Shown here: one piece after another, positions 59,042-64,000 of the stretch
How the letters are laid out: every line of letters begins with the position of its first letter
Position numbering within the stretch: position 1 is the first letter of the stretch
DNA from: Streptomyces bottropensis ATCC 25435
Lineage (GTDB): Bacteria; Actinomycetota; Actinomycetes; Streptomycetales; Streptomycetaceae
Assembly: GCF_000383595.1 (NCBI RefSeq)
Contig: NZ_KB911581.1
Span: 6,655,519 to 6,719,518 of the forward strand
Direction of reading: 5' to 3'
Length of the DNA stretch: 64,000 bases
Notes under the pieces: model-generated
Database searches by the model: none
The model's input: the letters and a program-made list of their open reading frames with translations, nothing else
Told to the model about the DNA's origin: nothing
Made by a program: the position numbers and the translations under genes

Positions 59042-60289
59042 CTACACCGACTCCGGTCTCAGGCGGGCCTGCACCTGGGCGGAGGGCGTTTCCGCGGTGC
59101 CGCCGACCAGGGCGCTGCCCTCGCGCCAGTTCTTCCAGTCGAGGTTCCAGTCGCCGTAGCCGTTGCCGAAGGGGGCCATGGTGTCGCCGGCCGAGTTGAC
59201 GACCTCGACGATGTCGCCCTCGTTGATGGTGTCGTAGAACCACTCGGCGTTGCCCATGCTCATGCCGGTGCAGCCGTGGCTGACGTTGGCGTATCCCTGG
59301 GAGCCGGTCGACCAGGGGGCCGCGTGGACGTACTCGCCGCTGTTGGTGACCCTGACGGAGTGGTGCACGGTCAGGTCGTAGAAGTCCGACGCGCCTATGC
59401 TGGCGCTGGTCATGCGAACGGTGCCTTCCTTGGCCAGGACGACCTTGACGCCGTTGCGGGTGTCGTAGCCGGGTCTGCCGGTGGTCACCGGTATCTCCTT
59501 GATGACCTGGTCGTTCTTGTAGACCGTCATCCGGTGCGAGGAGGCGTCGGTGACGGCGACTATCTTGGCGCCGGTCGTCAGCTCGATGGGCTCGGCCTTC
59601 CCGCCCCAGAGCCGGTCGCCGACCTTGAGGCCCTCCAGGTTGCTGTGCACCCGGATGGTGGCCTCGGCGGGCCAGAACTCCTTCGGGCGGTAGTGGAGCT
59701 TCTTGTCGTCCACCCAGTGCCAGGCGCCCTCGGCGGCGGGGGTGGAGTCCACCTTCAACGCGCGTTCGACGACGGCCCTGGCGGCTTTGTCCTTGACCGG
59801 GCGGCTCAGCTCCGCGGTGACGGGCTGACCGACGCCGTACCGGCCCTCCTTCGGCCCGAAGGTGACGTTCAGGCGCTTCTTGGTGAGGGGGCGGCCGGTG
59901 TCGAAGGCGAGGGTCTCGCGGCCGGGGGCGCCGTCCTCGTCCTCGGTGCTCACCCGGACCGTGTAGCGGGCGTTGGCGGCCAGCGGTGAGGTGGAGTGCC
60001 AGCGGCCTCCGTCCTCGGAGAGTTCGCCCGCCACATAGCGTCCTGCGGCGTCCACGGCGGTGACGTCGGTGATGCGTCCGTCGTCCTGCGCCGTGACTTC
60101 CAGCGGCTTGTCGGGGTCGGCCTTGGCGCCCTCGCCGGTCGGTGTGTTGAAGGAGACCTGGTCGGCCGCGTCGTACGGCTTGCCCGAGAGCGGGTGGCCA
60201 CCGGAACCGCAGGCGGTGACGCCCGCTCCCAGGGAGACCACCAACAGGGTGCAGCCGGCGACCGTACGGTTACGGGGTGATGTGCTCAT
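59042..60289 (-). CDS. Lipoprotein L,D-transpeptidase (YkuD) with Ig-like domains
   Basis: The 415-residue protein has a lipoprotein signal (SLGAGVTACGSGG), two Ig-like domains (about residues 60-265) and a C-terminal YkuD catalytic domain with HGCTGMSMGNAEW (catalytic Cys about 340, His nearby) and VHHSVRVTNSGEYVHAAPW. It forms 3-3 cross-links in peptidoglycan, like LdtMt2. It is placed between two respiratory operons, with the receiver-like gene convergent just beyond its 3' end. ATG at 60287-60289. Confidence 0.92.
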   Translation of the reverse strand: MSTSPRNRTVAGCTLLVVSLGAGVTACGSGGHPLSGKPYDAADQVSFNTPTGEGAKADPDKPLEVTAQDDGRITDVTAVDAAGRYVAGELSEDGGRWHSTSPLAANARYTVRVSTEDEDGAPGRETLAFDTGRPLTKKRLNVTFGPKEGRYGVGQPVTAELSRPVKDKAARAVVERALKVDSTPAAEGAWHWVDDKKLHYRPKEFWPAEATIRVHSNLEGLKVGDRLWGGKAEPIELTTGAKIVAVTDASSHRMTVYKNDQVIKEIPVTTGRPGYDTRNGVKVVLAKEGTVRMTSASIGASDFYDLTVHHSVRVTNSGEYVHAAPWSTGSQGYANVSHGCTGMSMGNAEWFYDTINEGDIVEVVNSAGDTMAPFGNGYGDWNLDWKNWREGSALVGGTAETPSAQVQARLRPESV

Positions 60290-60366
60290 GAGTTCACCGT
60301 AGGAACGCCCGTCAGGCGTGGCGCGCCGGGTGACCCGACCGAGCTACGGACGGTGTGGCAAAAGGG

Positions 60367-60403
60367 GGAAGCCCGGACCTCCTCTCGGAGTGTCCGGGCT
60401 TCC
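60367..60403 (-). terminator. Terminator after ctaF
   Basis: A 12-bp perfect stem, GGAAGCCCGGAC (60367-60378) with GTCCGGGCTTCC (60392-60403), has a 13-base loop. It lies 31 bases beyond the ctaF stop on the minus strand. Confidence 0.75.
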
Positions 60404-60433
60404 GTCCGCTCTGCGCGTGTTACGGGCGCGGTG

Positions 60434-60832
60434 TCACTGGTTCTGGCTCTCGCCCCGGTAGTACTCGAAGACCCAGCCCCAGAGACCGATCAGGATGATC
60501 GGGGTGGAGAAGTACAGCAGCCACCAGCCGAAGACGACGCCCATGAAGGCGAGGGCGCCACCGATGCCGAGGGCGAGGGGCTGCCAGCTGTGCGGGCTGA
60601 AGAACCCGATCTCACCGGCGCCGTCCGCGACGTCGGCCTCCTTGTCGTCCTGCGCGCCCACGTCGACCCGCCGGGCCGTGAAGGCCAGGTAGTAGCCGAC
60701 CATGATGCACAGGCCGAAGGCCAGGAACAGCGCCGTGGTACCGGCCGGCTCCTTCGACCACACGCCATAGACGATCGCCATGGCGAGGACGAAGACGCTC
60801 AGCCAGATGAACATCTTGCCTTGGACCTTCAC
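60434..60832 (-). CDS. ctaF: Actinobacterial cytochrome c oxidase subunit IV
   Basis: The 132-residue protein has four membrane helices arranged as in CtaF: MKVQGKMFIWLSVFVLAMAI at the start, then a second helix ending YYLAFTARRVD, an acidic loop with FFSPHSWQPLALG, and two closing helices. This small subunit is specific to actinobacterial aa3 oxidases. The start overlaps the ctaD stop by four bases, so it is coupled in ctaC-ctaD-ctaF. Confidence 0.95.
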   Translation of the reverse strand: MKVQGKMFIWLSVFVLAMAIVYGVWSKEPAGTTALFLAFGLCIMVGYYLAFTARRVDVGAQDDKEADVADGAGEIGFFSPHSWQPLALGIGGALAFMGVVFGWWLLYFSTPIILIGLWGWVFEYYRGESQNQ

Positions 60833-62568
60833 TTGCCGGCCTCCTTGCCGCTGGCCGCGAGCTCGTCCGCCGCCGGGCCGCCGTGCGCGAGCTGTTCGAG
60901 CGCGGCGATCTCCGGGTGGTGCAGGTCGAACGCCGGGGATTCACTGCGGATCCGCGGCAGGGTGAGGAAGTTGTGCCGCGGCGGCGGGCAGGACGTCGCC
61001 CACTCCAGCGAGCGGCCGTAGCCCCACGGGTCGTCGACCTCGACCTTCTTGCCGTACTTGGCCGTCTTCCACACGTTGTAGAGGAACGGCAGGATCGACA
61101 GACCGAGGACGAACGAGGCGATCGTGGAGATCGTGTTCAGCGCGGTGAACCCGTCGGCCGCGAGGTAGTCCGCGTAACGACGCGGCATGCCCTCCGCGCC
61201 CAGCCAGTGCTGGACGAGGAACGTGCCGTGGAAGCCGATGAACAGCGTCCAGAAGGTGATCTTGCCGAGGCGTTCGTCGAGCATCTTGCCCGTCATCTTC
61301 GGCCACCAGAAGTGGAAGCCGGAGAACATCGCGAAGACGACGGTGCCGAACACCACGTAGTGGAAGTGCGCCACCACGAAGTACGAGTCCGAGACGTGGA
61401 AGTCCATCGGCGGCGAGGCCAGGATGACACCGGTCAGACCACCGAAGGTGAAGGTGATCAGGAAGCCGGTGGCCCAGAGCATCGGTGTCTCGAAGGACAA
61501 CGAGCCCTTCCACATCGTTCCGATCCAGTTGAAGAACTTCACGCCCGTCGGTACGGCGATGAGGAACGTCATGAAGGAGAAGAACGGTAGGAGCACGCCG
61601 CCCGTGACGTACATGTGGTGCGCCCACACCGTGACCGAGAGGCCGGCGATCGCGATGGTCGCTCCGATCAGGCCCATGTAGCCGAACATCGGCTTACGGG
61701 AGAAGACCGGGATGACCTCGGAGATGATGCCGAAGAACGGCAGGGCGATGATGTACACCTCTGGATGGCCGAAGAACCAGAAGAGGTGTTGCCAGAGCAA
61801 CGCGCCGCCGTTGGCCGCGTCGAAGACGTGCGCGCCGAACTTGCGGTCCGCCTCCAGGGCGAACAGCGCGGCCGCGAGGACCGGGAAGGCGAGCAGGACC
61901 AGGACACCGGTCAGCAGCACGTTCCACACGAAGATCGGCATGCGGAACATGGTCATGCCGGGCGCGCGCATGCAGATGATCGTGGTGATGAAGTTGACCG
62001 AGCCGAGGATCGTGCCGAAGCCGGAGAAGGCCAGACCCATGATCCACATGTCGGCGCCGATACCCGGGCTGCGGACCGCGTCCGACAGCGGGCTGTAGGC
62101 GAACCAGCCGAAGTCGGCCGCGCCCTGCGGGGTGAGGAAGCCGGCGACCGCGATGAGCGAACCGAAGAGGTACAGCCAGTACGCGAACATGTTCAGCCGC
62201 GGGAACGCCACGTCCGGCGCGCCGATCTGCAGCGGCATGATCCAGTTGGCGAACCCGGCGAACAGCGGCGTCGCGAACATCAGCAGCATGATCGTGCCGT
62301 GCATCGTGAACGCCTGGTTGAACTGCTCGTTCGACATGATCTGCGTGCCCGGACGGGCGAGCTCGGCGCGCATGAAGAGCGCCATGACGCCGCCGATGCA
62401 GAAGAACGCGAACGACGTGACCAGGTAGAGCGTGCCGATCGTCTTGTGGTCGGTGGTCGTCAGCCACTTGACGACGACCTCACCACGACGCTGGCGCCGG
62501 ACCGGCAGCTCGTCCTCGTAGTGGGAACCCGCTGTCTCGGCACCCTGAGGTTCATTGAGGATGCTCAC
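60829..62568 (-). CDS. ctaD: Cytochrome c oxidase subunit I
   Basis: The 579-residue protein is the heme a/a3-CuB core. Twelve membrane helices and the key histidines are visible: heme a ligand in AFTMHGTIMLLMF, CuB His with the cross-linked Tyr in FWFFGHPEVYIIALP, CuB pair in TVWAHHMYVTGG, and heme a3/a ligands in VAHFHYVVFGTVV. The long upstream open frame is a shadow of ctaC; GTG at 62566-62568 overlaps the ctaC stop (GTGA). Confidence 0.97.
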   Translation of the reverse strand: MSILNEPQGAETAGSHYEDELPVRRQRRGEVVVKWLTTTDHKTIGTLYLVTSFAFFCIGGVMALFMRAELARPGTQIMSNEQFNQAFTMHGTIMLLMFATPLFAGFANWIMPLQIGAPDVAFPRLNMFAYWLYLFGSLIAVAGFLTPQGAADFGWFAYSPLSDAVRSPGIGADMWIMGLAFSGFGTILGSVNFITTIICMRAPGMTMFRMPIFVWNVLLTGVLVLLAFPVLAAALFALEADRKFGAHVFDAANGGALLWQHLFWFFGHPEVYIIALPFFGIISEVIPVFSRKPMFGYMGLIGATIAIAGLSVTVWAHHMYVTGGVLLPFFSFMTFLIAVPTGVKFFNWIGTMWKGSLSFETPMLWATGFLITFTFGGLTGVILASPPMDFHVSDSYFVVAHFHYVVFGTVVFAMFSGFHFWWPKMTGKMLDERLGKITFWTLFIGFHGTFLVQHWLGAEGMPRRYADYLAADGFTALNTISTIASFVLGLSILPFLYNVWKTAKYGKKVEVDDPWGYGRSLEWATSCPPPRHNFLTLPRIRSESPAFDLHHPEIAALEQLAHGGPAADELAASGKEAGK

Positions 62569-63524
62569 AGTACGTTCGTCTCCCGGTTCTTCTCGTGCTT
62601 CGTCTGCTCGATGCCGGCCGGGACGTAACCGGTCTGGCCCTTCTCCACGAGCGACTTGAGGTGCTCCTCGTAGCGCTCCTGGGAGACGACCTTCACGTTG
62701 AAGAGCATCCGTGAGTGGTCCACGCCGCACAGTTCGGCGCACTTGCCCAGGAAGGTTCCCTCCTGGTTGGGAGTCACCTGGAAGGCGTTGGTGTGGCCCG
62801 GGATGACGTCCTGCTTCATGAGGAACGGCACCACCCAGAAGGAGTGGATGACGTCACGCGAGGTCAGGACGAAGCGGACCGTCTTGCCCTCCGGGAGCCA
62901 GAGCGTCGGGCCCGGGTTGCCGGTCTGCGGGTTCTTGTCGCCAGGAATGCCGCAGGTGTAGACGCCGCCGGCGTTCGCCGGGAAGTCCTTCTTGTACCGG
63001 TCCGGGATCGCGGCCAGGTTCTCGTCGGTGGCCGCGTCGCCGGTGGAGCCTTCGACGTTCTCGATGTAGTTGAAGCACCAGCTCCACTGGAAGCCCACCA
63101 CGTTGACCGTGAGATCGGGCTTCTTGGACGTGTCGAGGAGCTTCGACTCGTCGCGGGCGGTGAAGTAGAAGAGCACCGAGACGATGATCAGCGGGACGAC
63201 CGTGTACAGCGCCTCGATGGGCATGTTGTACCGGGTCTGTGGGGGAACTTCGACCTTGGTGCGGCTGCGCCGGTGGAAGAAAGCACTCCACAGGATCAGG
63301 CCCCACACCAGCACGCCCGTGGCGAGCGCGGCCGCCCACGACCCCTGCCACAGGGAGAGGATCCGCGGAGCCTCTTCCGTGGTCGGGGTGGGCATACCCA
63401 GGCGGGGGAAGTCCTCCCATGTGCAACCGGTGGCGGTCGCCAGGACCAGGCCTGCGGTCATTGCCTGCAGCAGCTTCCGCCGCATCGGGCGCCGCGGCGA
63501 GCGGTCGGAGCCGTTGGGACTCAC
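62565..63524 (-). CDS. ctaC: Cytochrome c oxidase subunit II
   Basis: The 319-residue protein is a lipoprotein-like subunit II. A signal segment ending ATATGC is followed by two membrane helices (about residues 65-90 and 105-125) and a CuA domain whose copper site is in FLGKCAELCGVDHSRMLF, with the first His in SRDVIHSFWVV. It passes electrons from QcrC to CtaD. GTG at 63522-63524 has GGGAAGG upstream at 6 bases. It is first in the ctaC-D-F operon. Confidence 0.95.
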   Translation of the reverse strand: MSPNGSDRSPRRPMRRKLLQAMTAGLVLATATGCTWEDFPRLGMPTPTTEEAPRILSLWQGSWAAALATGVLVWGLILWSAFFHRRSRTKVEVPPQTRYNMPIEALYTVVPLIIVSVLFYFTARDESKLLDTSKKPDLTVNVVGFQWSWCFNYIENVEGSTGDAATDENLAAIPDRYKKDFPANAGGVYTCGIPGDKNPQTGNPGPTLWLPEGKTVRFVLTSRDVIHSFWVVPFLMKQDVIPGHTNAFQVTPNQEGTFLGKCAELCGVDHSRMLFNVKVVSQERYEEHLKSLVEKGQTGYVPAGIEQTKHEKNRETNVL

Positions 63525-63750
63525 GTAGCGCCTTCCCGAGAGTCTCGCCCGCGCGGTATGGCTGCGGCCTTCTCGCTGGTCGGTCGCCGCCCTGCGACGG
63601 GCAGGGGTTTGGATGTTTATGCGGACCAAACCCTACTGGACGCGTTTTGGGGTCGCGCGGGGAGGGGGGCCCAACACTCCGCGGGTCATGCCGAGCGCGT
63701 AATAGCTCGGGGCTTCGGGTGATTTGGCGGGTGCGCGCGCGTTGTGCCTG

Positions 63751-63772
63751 TTCGCGCAGTTCCCCTCGCCCC
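63751..63772. repeat. Single arm of the dispersed palindromic repeat
   Basis: TTCGCGCAGTTCCCCTCGCC with following CC matches the left arm of the repeats at 26140, 43905 and 52790, with one substitution. No matching right arm is near; it lies between the divergent ctaC and cysteine-desulfurase-like genes. Confidence 0.7.
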
Positions 63773-63805
63773 GGTGTCGTCGGCCCGAGGCTTTAGCGTT
63801 GCCCT

Positions 63806-64000
63806 GTGGCCTACTTCGACTCCGCTTCCTCCGCTCCCCTTCATCCCGTCGCGCGGCAGGCCCTGACGGCCTCGCTGGACGAAGGGTGGGCCGATCCCGC
63901 GCGGTTGTACCGGGAGGGGCGGCGGGCGCGGCTGCTGTTGGACGCGGCCCGGGAGGCCGCCGCCGAGGCGGTCGGATGCCGGGCCGACGAACTGGTCTTC
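63806..64000 (+). CDS. Cysteine desulfurase-like class V aminotransferase, 3' end outside window
   Basis: The first 65 codons from GTG at 63806 read AYFDSASSAPLHPVARQALT, then DEGWADPARLYREGRRARLL and GCRADELVF. These match the N-terminus of NifS/IscS-type desulfurases (the AATTP-like opening and the seryl loop lead). TAGCGT ends six bases before the GTG, suggesting a leaderless transcript. The PLP lysine and catalytic cysteine lie outside the window. It is divergent from ctaC. Confidence 0.75.
   Translation, partial: MAYFDSASSAPLHPVARQALTASLDEGWADPARLYREGRRARLLLDAAREAAAEAVGCRADELVF

Overview
The window is about 64 kb of GC-rich chromosome with very strong third-codon-position GC, frequent GTG starts, leaderless-looking promoters and dense same-strand operons. 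Gene content (MacRS two-component system, DUF3040, DUF5304, SAV_6107-type HEPN, Rv2175c-type regulator, class II DAHP synthase, QcrCAB with CtaCDEF) points to a Streptomyces core chromosome. No tRNA, rRNA, CRISPR array, transposase or prophage was seen, so this is a conserved housekeeping region rather than an island.

Layout. 1-4.1 kb: end of a transglutaminase-like membrane protein, a DUF3040 protein, a methyltransferase and a HEPN protein. 4.3-8.0 kb: export-type operon (non-canonical ABC ATPase, YhgE/Pip permease, TetR regulator) with a TetR-like palindrome at its promoter. 8.2-11.9 kb: FAD oxidoreductase preceded by a perfect MacR-type box, an Asn/Gly-repeat membrane protein, metF. 12-17.2 kb: thiamine genes (thiE; TPP riboswitch-thiO-thiS-thiG) with an Rv2175c-type regulator and a flavoprotein. 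17.4-21.9 kb: PASTA Ser/Thr kinase, endonuclease IV, a molybdopterin oxidoreductase, bacterioferritin and its ferredoxin with an iron box. 22-26.1 kb: class II DAHP synthase and an attenuated trpE-G fusion. 26.3-34.7 kb: pfkA, macR-macS, an acyltransferase, an esterase, glkA and others. 34.7-43.9 kb: ArsA-like ATPase, SRPBCC, phosphoesterase, FadD15-type ligase, GMC oxidase, PimB-like and GT87 glycosyltransferases. 44-53 kb: a metalloprotease-like lipoprotein, two NlpC/P60 hydrolases, an NYN protein, a rhomboid protease with an AsnC-domain protein, and a class V aminotransferase. 53-63.5 kb: trpD and the respiratory cluster qcrB-qcrA-qcrC-ctaE and ctaF-ctaD-ctaC, with a pseudo-receiver protein and an L,D-transpeptidase between them. 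The window ends in a partial cysteine-desulfurase-like gene.

How it fits together. Carbon entry (glkA, pfkA), aromatic and tryptophan synthesis (DAHP synthase, trpEG, trpD), one-carbon and thiamine metabolism, iron storage, envelope and PIM-type lipid synthesis, and the bc1-aa3 respiratory chain lie side by side. From memory, the order of many of these (DAHP synthase, acyltransferase, ArsA-like, SRPBCC, fadD15, pimB', NlpC/P60, trpD, ctaE-qcrCAB, ctaF, ctaC) parallels Mycobacterium tuberculosis Rv2169c-Rv2200c, so this looks like an ancient actinobacterial backbone. The most attractive points for follow-up are the MacR box in the same neighbourhood as macRS, an 18-bp palindrome upstream of the FadD15-type ligase, a dispersed palindromic repeat family with one expanded copy, and several decayed or truncated genes.
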